In this document: one piece after another, positions 1-9,859 of the stretch
How the letters are laid out: every line of letters begins with the position of its first letter
Position numbering within the stretch: position 1 is the stretch's first letter
NCBI GenBank assembly: GCA_009746045.1
Contig: RPFO01000034.1
Location: 3,384,681-3,448,680 of the forward strand
Direction: 5' to 3'
Source of the DNA: Mesostigma viride
Lineage: Eukaryota; Streptophyta; Mesostigmatophyceae; Mesostigmatales; Mesostigmataceae
DNA length: 64,000 nt
Made by a program: the position numbers and the translations under genes
Notes under the pieces: model-generated
What the model was told of the DNA's origin: nothing
Seen by the model: only the letters and a program-made list of their open reading frames with translations
The model's database searches: none

Positions 1-438
1 TCCCGGTTGCAGCGCTCCGTCACCGCCACCTACTACAGCACTCCTGTGGGTGATGAGCCTAGTCTGGTGAGCCCATGCTGCAGCTATGCCTTGCTTGTTA
101 GATTCTTCGCCTGTGCTGTTCAAGTCTTGGCAACCCTTTGTACCCTGATCACACTTAAAATGTTGGACTTTAGTAGGTCGAATGGCTACTAAAGGCAGGC
201 AGGGGGTGCATGGTCTCCATGTGCACGGCAAGCATGTGCCTTGAACGCATTTGCCAGCATTAAGCAGAGCGCCCTGCCCCTCCGCTGCATAGCCCTGCCC
301 CACGACCATGCGATTCTTTAGGAGCCATTGAAGCAAGGGGTGGATCACCTCCGCTAGCGCAAGTTTGTTTTATTACCAACGCCACAACAGAATTGGGGCG
401 CTTGGTGCCTTATATATTTCCCGACATCTCGTCAGCGC
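1..438. other. Upstream region, no gene recognised
   Basis: I see no convincing coding exon here. The short open frames have no recognisable content. An AT-rich TTATATATTT stretch at about 410-419 lies just ahead of the first ATG of the candidate gene that follows and could act as a TATA-like element, but that is only position-based inference. Confidence 0.3.
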
Positions 439-2863
439 ATGGGGCCACCGCCATGCAGTGCCGTGCCTGACAGGGTGTCCGCGCTACGGACAACATCTGA
501 CTCTATGCCATCTGCTCCCATCCGCCCCCCCTCGTGTTCCACTGGCTTTGCCCCGTGCCCCCCTGCGCCCTTACCCCTTGCCCCCCTGCACGAGCAGAGG
601 GCGGGCGACCCTGCGGAAGGGCTGGCATCCGTAACAAGTGCTCCCATGGCGATGCGAGAGGGGACCAACGGTGCGGATGGCAGGAGCCAAGTCCACCGGT
701 TCCGCGGCAAGTACTGGGGACTTCACCGCCCTCGACCCGGCCGGGGCCACCACAAGGGCTCCAAGCATGGATCCAGCCATGGGCGTGGGCGGGGCGAATC
801 GGTGGGCCGAGAGCGGTCAAAGGACGCCGACAAGCCGCTGCCTAGTGGCGGCGGCGAGCCCATCCACTTTACAGTGAACGGGGAGCAGGACCCCTTTACA
901 ATGAACGGGGATGGCCATCAGGTGGCGATCCCCGTGGACGCAAAGGGGCTACTGGATCCTGTCACCATTGCGGCGTTCCGGGCCCCCCTGCCCATGATGA
1001 CGTCTCCCGCGATACCGGTGCATGCGGTGGGTTGTCCCGTGGGGGTGGGGAAACAGGCCCAGGGACCGCCCGCGGGCCATCCGCGCCTCTGGTGCTCGCT
1101 CATGAACGGCCGACACCTGGCGCCTCCCGGCGTCACGCAGCCCAACACGCTGTTTGTACCTCCCGCGGGGGGTATGTCTGGGATGGTACGTGCGCACGGG
1201 CAGGGCTGTTGTGTGTTGCGGCCGAGGGGGTGGGAGCTCGCTTTGCCGTGCCTTGTTGAGGATCAGGAGACGTAGCTGAGGGGATGCCACAGGGAGGCAC
1301 TGTGAGACAGCGTTATTGCGAGTAAGCGAGTGGGTGGCTGGGAGAGTGGTTGCGAGGGTGCTTGGGGTGGTGGTGGGGGGGTTGGGTTGGGCGGGTGGGC
1401 AGGGCTGACCGAGCTACGGTGGGTGGGCCTGTGTTTCTGGAAAGAAAAATACAAGAGGGGTCCGTGAGGGGAAGTATGTAGAAGAGAGCATGTGCTGGTT
1501 TTTACGAGTCAGCAAAGTGCCCTAGCCAGGATGCTCTCCAAGGATTTCATGCAGCTTTTGCATCGATGAATTAGCCTAGTTTTACGGGAACTGCCACCGC
1601 CAAGATCGCAGAATCAGACCCTGGTGCCACGTTGCATGGGAGCCCATCTAACCTTGACTGTGTTGGGAGCAGCTGCAGTTGGTTGGTAGCAAATACTGGC
1701 AGCTGCTGATTACCGGAGCTGGGATGGGTACGCCCAGACGCCCGTAATGGTTATTCGTCTTATCTTCTCTTTGGTGATGTACTACTAGGTTATATACTAC
1801 TAGTTTATATACTACTAGTTTATATACTAGGTTATATACTACTAGTTCATATACTACTAGTTTATATACTACTAGTTTATATACTACTAGTTTATATACT
1901 ACTAGGTTATATACTACTAGGTTATGTACTGCTAGGTTATATACTACTAGGTTATATACTACTAGGTTATGTACTGCTAGGTTATATACTACTAGGTTAT
2001 ATACTACTAGGTTATGTACTGCTAGTTTATATACTACTAGGTTATGTACTGCTAGGTTATATACTACTAGTTTATATACTACTAGGTTATATACTACTAG
2101 TTTATATACTACTAGGTTATGTACTGCTAGGTTATATACTACTAGGTTATATACTACTAGGCAATGTACTGCTAGGTTATATACTACTAGGTTATGTACT
2201 GCTAGGTTATATAATACTAGGTTATATACAACAAGGTTATGTACTGCTAGGTTATATACTACTAGGTTATATACTACTAGGTTATGTACTGCTAGGTTAT
2301 ATACTACTAGTTTATATACTACTAGTTTATGTACTGCTAGGTTATATACTGCTAGGTTATATACTTGGTTAGTGTAGGGTTGGCTGGGTTTCACTTGAGG
2401 TGTGGATGACTCTCTGGGGGGGCAATGCGGGGGCTCCCCTCATCGCCCCTTGGGCTTTGGGTGGTTTAGTAAACTTGAAGACTCTATGTTGATCTCTGTC
2501 CTGGGTACTAGAGGCTTCGCGCATAATTTTTCGAAGCTTCTTTATATCTTTTATGGTCATCAGCTAGTAACCCTCCTGCCGGCCTCGGAACCCTGGCGGT
2601 GCCTTCTCCCCTCCCTGATTCTGTAACATCCTGCTCCTGCCCTCATGCAGAATGTCATCAAAGTAAACGACGTGGAGTCTGCAGCGCAGCCGATGGTGGG
2701 GAACCGCCTTGGCAACGGGGTGGGCCATGATGTGGCCACCACTCACCCACCCGACCATCGCAGGACGCGGCGCCGCTGCCTTAGCTTGCTCCTGGCGGGG
2801 CTGGTGGGGGTGGGCCTGCTGATCATCGCTGGCACCGTCACTGTCCTCGTGGTCGTGCTGTGA
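439..2863 (+). CDS. Putative two-exon protein with C-terminal membrane anchor
   Basis: Proposed exons are 439-1185 and 2651-2863. The first exon is an open frame rich in Pro, Gly and Arg with no family I recognise; it ends at a strong donor (ATG|GTACGT, phase 0). The second exon follows a CTCATGCAG acceptor, keeps the frame and ends with TGA. It encodes a polar stretch, a basic cluster (RRTRRR) and then a single hydrophobic segment of about 28 residues (start CLSLLLAGLVGVGLL) up to the C-terminus, which is the layout of a tail-anchored or type I membrane protein with no cytoplasmic tail. The terminal exon is fairly convincing. The link to the first exon and the ATG at 439 are weaker, and more 5' exons may lie outside the window. 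The intron holds a large minisatellite. No function can be proposed. Confidence 0.4.
1779..2372. repeat. 15-bp minisatellite (about 39 copies)
   Basis: This is a tandem array of a 15-bp unit in two main versions, GTTATATACTACTAG and GTTATGTACTGCTAG, with GTTTAT variants. It lies inside the proposed intron of the preceding gene. Because 15 is a multiple of three it stays open on the minus strand and gives a spurious Leu/Val/Tyr-rich frame. Confidence 0.95.
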
Positions 2864-3383
2864 GGGACGCGTGACTGCGTACCTGCACCTGCCCCGTAAA
2901 TGGGGACTACGCTCGAGGCTACTTTGAAACGCTTGCGCTTGGTCTTCGGCATTCTGTGCACAGGAGTACATTAATGCTGGGCTATGGGCGGCCCTCTAGC
3001 TTTGTCTCATTCCCATTCACGGCTATTGTATGTACTTGAGAAGGAATGGCACGTCCATGGCTGAACCAACTTTGGAGGATTGGCCATCGTCATTGCCATG
3101 CCTGATATTTATAATTCTTTGTAGCCTGCCTTAGGAGCCGTCCGGGCGTTTATCAAGGAGACAACCTGGTCAGGTTTATGGTTGCTTCATTGTTTTCTGA
3201 TGCAGGCGCACGCAAGGCAATGTCTATAGCAATTCCAGGCATACCTTGTTCCCCTGCATAAATTTTATTGCCTTTTGTAAATTATGTTCGAGGGAAGTTT
3301 ACAAGTTGAGCTACCTGACAGATCATGGCTTATGTTCCACCGATGATACTTGTACTAAGTAAGACATCTATTCCTCCAGACGC
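2864..3383. other. Downstream non-coding stretch
   Basis: AT-richer sequence following the candidate gene. A TTTGTAAATT at about 3275 contains TGTAA, the poly(A) signal used by many green algae, but it is 400 bases past the stop and may be chance. No coding exon or repeat family is visible. Confidence 0.3.
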
Positions 3384-3408
3384 ATGGCGATCCAACGCTG
3401 TGGAAGGA
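3384..3408 (+). repeat. 25-bp dispersed repeat, copy 1
   Basis: A 25-bp stretch (ATGGCGATCCAACGCTGTGG then AAGGA) recurs with one mismatch at 8946-8970. Both copies lie next to retroelement tail fragments, so this is probably part of an unrecognised transposable element. Confidence 0.6.
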
Positions 3409-3559
3409 CAGGTGATTCTTGTACGTTTGGATTGGGGCAAAGTGGATTCATTGTAATCTTGAAATTGCATAAATGAAAGCTGGTTTGACGTATTGTTCAT
3501 TACGCTGTCACCTAATTCACTTAATAAGTTCGCGATATAAAGCATGCCCGTGTATTCCA

Positions 3560-3610
3560 TTAATTAATTAATTAGACTCGTGCTCCCGTTGGGGAGTCAC
3601 GGAGCATTAA
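3560..3610 (-). mobile_element. Tail-only retroelement insertion, copy 1 (about 51 bp)
   Basis: A block beginning with four TTAA units and continuing through GACTCGTGCTCCCGTTGG to GGAGCATTAA is repeated almost identically at 8641-8696. Read on the minus strand it resembles the shared LINE/SINE tail of this window (CTCCCAACGG core followed by an AATT-type microsatellite). The core contains short inverted repeats (GACTC/GAGTC and TGCTCC/GGAGCA). No body of an element is attached. Confidence 0.6.
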
Positions 3611-3624
3611 CCCCGATGGATGGA

Positions 3625-3800
3625 TGGATTAATGAATGAATTAATTAATTAATTAGGAACATAACTCCGTTGGGAGTATCTGTAGCACATAGCCCAGAGA
3701 AGGGGCATATGGCCTATAATACATTCTAAGCTACTTCCTGCAAGGGTGGGAATGTAAACAACACTTGCTCTAGGTGCACCAGGGCACCTGCACCCGCATG
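3625..3800 (-). mobile_element. SINE-like element, copy 1
   Basis: On the minus strand this stretch aligns over its full length with the element at 25699-25859. Shared landmarks are GTGCAGGTGC near the 5' end, TTGCAGGAAGTAG in the middle, CCATATGCCCCTTCTC, and the tail ACTCCCAACGGAG followed by an AATT-type microsatellite. It has no open frame. The last 40 or so bases match the 3' end of the LINE family at 32507-32945, as expected for a SINE mobilised by that LINE. Confidence 0.75.
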
Positions 3801-4275
3801 ATCTATCACGCTATGCCCAGATGGATGGATGGATGGGTGCAAACAGTCCTACTACCGGTCTAATCTAGCTACATCAGCTACCTACAACATCTATCTAATA
3901 GCATCACTAACTACAACATCTATCTAAGCAGCATCATGCTACCCTATCTTTCCACGCATAGGTCTCTAGAATCTTTGTACCAGGGCACATGCCTCGCATT
4001 TCGGACGAGATTAGACAGCGTAGGATAGCATTTGTAGGACACCTTGCTCGACACCGCCCTTGGTCTGGCAGGCCCCCAGCGGCTTGGCCAGCCAGGGCGG
4101 CATATTCTGACCTGGCCGGGCCCCAAGGGCATTCCCAAAAGGGTAGGGAAACATGTCACGAACTACGTACAGATGTTGCTGGATGACCTACTGGTCCCAG
4201 CCCAGTTTGAATCCGCATCCACTCTCTCTCCCTTCTTTGGACTGCCATGCAGAACAAGACACGGTGGCAGAAGAT

Positions 4276-4468
4276 CAAGGAGACAACCAGCGCAGGCCAG
4301 AAATCGGGAGAATCCGGACCATGGTAGCTCGAGCCTGCCGTTATCTTGTCCGCGTGTTCGAGTCGTTCAGGATTAATTAATTAATTAATAGACACGTGAC
4401 TGCGTCGTTCAGGATGATGAAGATGAATGGTGATGGAAATGTGTATCCTTGTGCATTGAAATTATGGC
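4276..4468. mobile_element. 193-bp insertion inside LINE A with 11-bp target duplication
   Basis: The direct repeat TGGCAGAAGAT flanks this block (4265-4275 and 4469-4479), and the uninterrupted LINE copy at 32507-32945 reads straight through the same point. The core around GAATCCGGACCATGG and CCTGCCGTTATCTTGTCCGC matches the minus strand of 34777-34880, so it is a dispersed repeat. It is itself interrupted by a 32-bp insertion at 4372-4403. Confidence 0.8.
4372..4403 (-). mobile_element. 32-bp tail-only insertion with 10-12-bp target duplication
   Basis: The block is flanked by GTCGTTCAGGAT at 4362-4373 and 4404-4415. The insert is AATT microsatellite plus AGACACGTGACTGC. The paralogous copy of the host repeat near 34790 lacks it, which gives an empty site. 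A sister insertion lies at 43621-43651. Confidence 0.8.
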
Positions 4469-4697
4469 TGGCAGAAGATTGTCAAAGCTCACACGCCCGA
4501 CCCTGTGGGCAAGCCACCTCCCCCCAAGAGGAGGCGTTTTGATGAGTAGGGTAGTTAGGATTTTTCTAGACTAGATAGATTAGCGTTAGGATAGTCCGAT
4601 TACGCGGCTCTCCCCACTCCACCATCCATCAAGGAATATGTGCTACATGATCTCCCAACGGAGGCATGTTATAATTTAATTTAATTTAATTTAATGC

Positions 4698-6387
4698 TAC
4701 CCTAGGGGAGCTGTCTGGCGTGCCACCGACCCGCGGGTTTGCACACGCGGGCGCTTCCCCACAGGGGGGGGCTCGTTGTCCTCTATGACCTGGGCCCACT
4801 TGGCCTTGTCCATCATCTTCTTCCAAATCACGGAGAGGCCTAGGCCCCCCATGTCCTCTACTAGCTGTTCTTTGAAGGTGCGGGCCTTGCGGCGTCTAAC
4901 ATATCACGGGGCCCGGCCCACGTCAGGAGGTGCCGGCCAGGCTGAGCTGGTCGCAGTCCCGCGGGGGGCCGGGCCACGTGAGGTGTCTACCTGGTTAGTG
5001 CGAGCTAGGTGCCCTACAAGCTGCAGGCGCCGCTGCTTAATGGTGCTGGTGATATATGGCATGCCCTGGTGCAGGTCCTCATATTGCGGACATGAGCAGC
5101 ATATCCTACTCTGAAAATGGATCGCAGCATGTTGGTGACCGCGCCGTCCAGCTTGCGGGCCAGGTCGGCGGTGAGGGTCCACGTCTCGGCCCCATACGTG
5201 AGAACAGGAAGGACGAGGACCTTGAACAGGTCCTGTTTCTCGATCGAGATCAGTTGCCCAGCTAGGGGCTTGCGCCACACTGGGCCCGGTACTGGCGTAA
5301 AGCGTGCCAGGCGAGGGAGATGCGATGGTCCACATCAACCTCGCAGCTGGGAAGCAGGCTTCCCAGCAGCTTGACGCGGTCCCGATACAGGACTCGAGAG
5401 CCGTCGAGGAGATAGAGGGGTGGCGGTTCATCTAGTGGGTAAGCCCAACCGCCAGGGCCTCTGTCTTCTTGCTGACCTCAAGCCCTACTGCACGGGCCTC
5501 GATAGCCAGGCAGTCAAGCCATGTCTGCACGTGCCCAGAGTCCTCGAAGAGGGTGGCCGGTGTCGTCTGCGTAGATGATGTCAGCCAGCCGAACTAATGC
5601 AATATCTCCGTGTCCGCTCCGCCATGCCAGAAATCGTTGCAGACCTGCACCCCTGGTTCCCTACCCACGATGCGGGCAAATCGCTTGCGCGCCTGAATCA
5701 TTACGTATTCGACCACAATAATAAACAGGTAGGGCGACAGCACGCAGCCCTGCCACACACCCTTCTGTAGAGGGCATGGGGGCGTGGTCCCGTAAGAAGT
5801 GCGCACCGAAGTGGTGGACCCTTCATACAGGTTGCGGATGACAGCGATAAGGGGGCGGGGGATCCGGAACAGCTCGAGGATGTCCCAAAGCGCAGGCCAG
5901 AAAACCGAATCGAAGGCTTTGATGAAGTCCACCAGCACAAGGTGCAAAGGGGACTCACCAGGCTGAAGGCGTTGCAGTGGCCTCCACCAGTCGGCGAGTA
6001 GCGAAGAGCGCCTGTACGTACTGTGTTGCGACCTGAACGGAAGCCGTGCTGAGTCTCGCTGAGGTGACCGTCCAGGGCCGTGCGTAGGCGGTTCAGGATG
6101 AGCCGCATAAGAAGCTTGAGGGGTGCACTTTGAATGCACACCCCTCTGTAGTTGCCGGGGTCGGCTGGCGACCCAGGGCTTGTTAACTTGTACAGCCTCG
6201 TGCGAAAACTGTACGTGTTGCCAGGCTGCTGGAGGCGGTTGCGACGACAGCAGAAGGCGGTTGCAGATGTCCCGGAAGAGCAGCATAACACCGGTGTCCT
6301 CGAATTCGGCTGCAAGTTTCACAACTGCTGCAGGAATCTCGTCGGAGCCGGTGGCTGCGTCATAACGCAGTGTCCATCTTCCCAGTA
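4698..6387 (-). pseudogene. RTE-like LINE reverse transcriptase (family B), broken
   Basis: On the minus strand this region encodes reverse transcriptase blocks in the expected order: GSDEIPAAVVKLA near 6340; LVDFIKAFDSVFWPALW (motif A with catalytic Asp) near 5920; GVWQGCVLSPYLF (motif B) near 5750; IIYADD (motif C) near 5570; then KVLVLPVLTYGAETWTL near 5210, typical of the C-terminal part of these polymerases; and finally KAKWAQVIED near 4790. The blocks lie in different frames, so several frameshifts and stops disable it. The upstream part continues at 8129-8640 beyond a 1.74-kb insertion. Its own 3' UTR and tail are missing; the next element abuts it directly. The clade call (RTE/BovB-like) rests on motif resemblance only. 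Confidence 0.85.
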
Positions 6388-8128
6388 AAAGTCCTAAATT
6401 TAGGACCAAGTGGAATTAAAAAATATATATGCAAACATTAAAATTTGACCCTGGCATTCGTGCCCATGACAGATAACACACTTTTTTAGTTTCTATCAAA
6501 AACCTGGGGTCAAATAATTACATTTAGTGCATGAATGGGCCCTGCCACCTGCCAGACCTCAAAGCGCGAATTTGGCCAAAATGTGGGTTTTAGGACCATT
6601 AGGACCAATTATTGTCAACGCATGACCATGCTATCCACACGGTCCCTTGAGCATCTTACAAGCGCTAGGGGACCCTACGAGGCCTTGGGATGGCGGGGCA
6701 GCGTATAACAAGGCCATACCCTGCTGTGGCTGCCTCTATATATACGCGTGATTAACGGTGTCACAGATGGTGCAGGTAATGCAATATAGGGTTGCATGGT
6801 TGCTGAGGTTGCCCGGCTTGAACATGGCCCACCCCTTGCGGTAAACTTTCTCTAAGCATATGCCAAACCTTCTTTGACATCACGGACATGCTGGCCACCA
6901 CCCAGCGATGAAAAAACATTGCATTTGCATTGCAACTAACACATGAATGCAGCCAAATCAAGTTACAAAACAACGTTGTGCTAACATGCAACGCTTTGTG
7001 AGCGAATTCAGGGTGCATGTAACACGTAAACCATACTGTATATACTGTCTGAGAACACCCTGAACGACTGCAGGCCATAGGACCATGGTTTATAACTAAC
7101 ACATGAGTAAAACTGCTCTTACGCATGTGTGTTTTAGCTGCAGCGGACGACGAAGATAGAGACGTAAAAAATTGTATGACGTAAACCAACTATGTGTGAC
7201 AGTTATGTGCACAGAGAGCGTCCCCTCTTTTTAGGCATAGCTGGCTGACTCAAAACACCACGACAGCGTTGCCAGTTACACTCATGATCTAGGACAACCC
7301 GGCACTTACCTGCTACTTACGTCGCCTCATTCCAGATGGTTGCAAAAAAGTCGCTGAAATCCGCAGCGAGGTCAGCTTTCCGAGAGCTGAGCGCACCAAA
7401 GCTGGCCAACCGGTTCGACAATGATATAAACCACGCTTGTGCTGCGTTCTAGGTCCAAGAAATACCGAAAGTTAAGACCTATAAGGTGCGCTCGCTGCCC
7501 AGCCTGAACGTCCCTAAAACATGGTCGACAATGGAAATCGGGCAAGAATATCACGGCCCAGGCGCTCCCATGTCAAATACTCCGTTTCTAAACTCCAGAC
7601 TATAATAAAAATCGTCCACAAAAATTTCCTGGCTTGATTCGCACCACCATTGCTAATACACTAACATGTTTGTGCCAAAATCGACCCTCCGCGAGCAGGC
7701 GATCTGCGACCCATTTGTGTTGTGCCGCTGTGATACAGCGCTACACATAAAAACTTGCGCAGAAAATATTCACAGCCTTTAAGCATAACTAACAACCTTT
7801 CGTTTTTGCTACTGGGCGCCCGAAATGATAAACGCACGTGAAAACGCCGGCCACGATTGTCAGGTCGCCATATCCACCTCACTTCATTCCCGCACCCACT
7901 TTTTCGCTCCAAAATCGGTTATATTTTTGGTCGAGGTACCTACTTTCCCGCCATTATACCCGGTACCCGGGTACGGAATCCGGGTACCATGTGCCGGTAC
8001 CACGGGTCGGGTACATCATGCCGGGTACGGTCCACATGGGGTACGGTCCATATAGTGACCCCCCCCCCCGGTACCTCGGTTATAGTGACCACTAGGACGA
8101 TTTAGGACAAAGTCCTAAATTTAGGACC
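6388..8128. mobile_element. 1.74-kb insertion bounded by a 16-bp palindrome
   Basis: The perfect palindrome GTCCTAAATTTAGGAC occurs at 6391-6406 and again at 8112-8127, with matching flanking AAA and C. The LINE B reading frame runs up to both edges, so the block was inserted into it. The interior is AT-rich at the left and contains further TTAGGACC fragments near 6590 and 8095 and a run of GGTACC/GGGTAC words at 7960-8085. The longest open frames (for example minus 6761-7189, 142 aa) show no family I recognise. I do not see a clear target duplication. It could be a non-autonomous DNA element or a Helitron-like insertion; the class is unknown. Confidence 0.65.
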
Positions 8129-8640
8129 GTGGGATGATTAACAGCAGGCACTGGACTGCCTCGGTGACCTCGCGAGAGGTGAAAGGAGGCATGCATGTCT
8201 GACGGGTCGCCAAGTGGGATGATCAGCGGGGGGACTAGGTAGTCCGCCGCTGACCTAGGCGGGGCCGGGGGCCCGGCGGGGCCGGCCAGGGCGGCCGGGC
8301 GCGGGCTGCGGCGGCTGGGAGCAGGGGCGGGGGCGGCGCAGCTGTCCCCACGACCTCGGCCGTGGCCGCGGCCCACGTACCGGAAGCCGCTTGGCTGGGG
8401 CACCAGGGACGTCGTGGCGGTGGGGCCGGCCGAGGCCGTCCGGGTGCCCGAGGCGCTTGTACCAGAACCAGGCCCCCTTGCCGTCGTGCTTCTGCTGGCA
8501 GCTGCGCAGGTCCTTGACCATCTGCTGAGCATCTGCCTTAAGCTTAAACATGTGCTCCCATTCAGTGGGGAGTCACAAAGCATCATAGTGTCTGAGTGTG
8601 CACAGTGGGCAGGGGGGCAGAGACCGTCCCCCCTTCCCTG
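8129..8640 (-). pseudogene. LINE B upstream segment (before reverse transcriptase)
   Basis: The minus strand reads EWEHMFKLKADAQQMVKDLR and KGAWFWYKRLGHPDG, resembling the linker between endonuclease and reverse transcriptase of non-LTR elements; the linker at 63540-64000 has an equivalent stretch (HGKYAWTRLRHAQRP). It then becomes Pro/Arg-rich and reaches PPFTSREVTEAVQCL at about 8170, where the 1.74-kb insertion interrupts the frame. It continues at 4698-6387. The endonuclease domain is absent, so the copy is probably 5'-truncated. Confidence 0.65.
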
Positions 8641-8696
8641 ATTAATTAATTAATTAATTAGACTCGTGCTCCCGTTGGGGAGTCACGGAGCATTAA
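8641..8696 (-). mobile_element. Tail-only retroelement insertion, copy 2
   Basis: Nearly identical to 3560-3610: TTAA units, then GACTCGTGCTCCCGTTGG through GGAGCATTAA. It abuts the truncated end of the LINE B segment. Confidence 0.6.
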
Positions 8697-9199
8697 GGGG
8701 ACATGACACCCGGGAGTTTTTTGGCGCCAAAAAAGTCGGGACGGTACCGACGGACCGTGAAATTGTGGTGCACAGTGCGCGCACCGTGCGGAGGTGGCCA
8801 TGGCGACGTGCGTTCCGTTAAAATATGGCTAATCCGGCGGGCGACAGGCGAAAAAATTAAGCCGATGGTTAAAAGTGATGTTCTATTATGATGTTTCATA
8901 GCCATGTTATAATTTAATTTTTTTAAATTAAATAAATCGCCATTAATGGCGATCCAACGCCGTGGAAGGACTAGGGTAGTTGTCTGAGAGGAAAGACGCC
9001 AAGGCCGCGGAAGCGGCGTGGCTATCTCTACCGGAAGACCTGCATGCAAAATGTGCAATATGTGGAAATGTTGCATTACTATACATTGATGTGAGCAAAC
9101 ATGCAGTGCTAGCTAGGCGAGGCAGTGTATTCCATGGTCAGTTGCGTAATATACTAAGTGCATGGGACAACTACGTCGTGGAGGCAGTGTACTTCATGA
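8697..9199. other. Retroelement debris, no gene recognised
   Basis: Holds a LINE/SINE-type tail at about 8903-8925 (CATGTTATAATTTAATTT) and the second copy of the 25-bp dispersed repeat at 8946-8970. A 74-codon open frame at 8980-9204 has no recognisable content. Confidence 0.4.
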
Positions 9200-9505
9200 A
9201 TTAGCTCGAGAGTTACATGCATAGACTGCAATATCTCCTTGCCAGACCCCCGTTCCCGCAAAGGCCGGGCATGGCCGTGGGGGTGTCGTGCCGTATGAGG
9301 TGAGCGCACCGACGTGGTGGACCATGCACGCCACGCGTACATACAACGCTTGCATGCAAATGACAGCAATAATTGATCATTGCATGGCACCGGATTAACC
9401 CGGAATCGGTCGAATATACATTCCATAGCTAGCGCGCGGGCGCCAGAACACCGAATGAATGCCTAACGCTTGATGAAGTCCGTGGACAAGAGAATTAACG
9501 GGGAA
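9200..9505 (-). pseudogene. Decayed LINE B reverse transcriptase fragment
   Basis: Two stretches align with the reverse transcriptase of the LINE at 4698-6387: about 9255-9330 (GCACCGACGTGGTGGACC matches GCACCGAAGTGGTGGACC near 5805) and about 9435-9490 (GCTTGATGAAGTCC matches the motif A region GCTTTGATGAAGTCC near 5915). The order matches the intact element. No frame is preserved. Confidence 0.6.
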
Positions 9506-9859
9506 CTCGGTTGGATGAAGTCGGCAGATCTCCTCCACGAAGATGTTGTACTAGCGTGGGATTCAATGGTGTATTAGTATGTATTATATTCAGAACCCAG
9601 ACGCTTTATTCAACCACACAAAAAAATGGCAAAATGTCTAAACCCAGCTATGTACCCGGTTTTCCACTCATGACAGCATGCCGGGACTTACAAACCATCA
9701 ACCTGCTCCCTGGCAAAAGATCAACCTCGACTAGAGAATGAACCTGCCATAAGGATTCTCGAAGAACAGTCCAACCACAAAAGAATTGGGATGCTGCTTT
9801 TCAGCATTTATTCGCTCTGAGACTCCCTGCCACACTACTAGTTTAAGTGAGACAACTAA

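Larger units (their letters stand above)
3962..4697 (+). mobile_element. LINE 3' end (family A), 5'-truncated
   Basis: The frame near 4000 reads RRIAFVGHLAR, a motif typical of the C-terminal region of RTE-like retrotransposon polymerases. Downstream sequence matches 32507-32945 closely: C-terminal coding with NYVQMLLDDL, a basic Lys/Arg-Phe-Asp-Glu end followed by TAG, a short 3' UTR containing CTCCCAACGGAGG, and a TTTAA-type pentanucleotide tail ending near 4697. It is interrupted by an unrelated 193-bp insertion at 4276-4468 and has frameshifts, so it is a dead copy. Confidence 0.85.

Noticed and set aside
1648..2394. 248-codon minus-strand ORF rich in Leu-Val-Val-Tyr
   Set aside because: It is the 15-bp minisatellite read in frame; the period is a multiple of three so stops never occur.
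3554..3660. TTAA and ATGG simple repeats as a replication origin
   Set aside because: Better explained as retroelement tails, since the same blocks recur next to LINE fragments.
6761..7189. 142-codon minus-strand ORF inside the 1.74-kb insertion, as a transposase
   Set aside because: No motif of any transposase or polymerase family visible; AT-rich composition could leave it open by chance.
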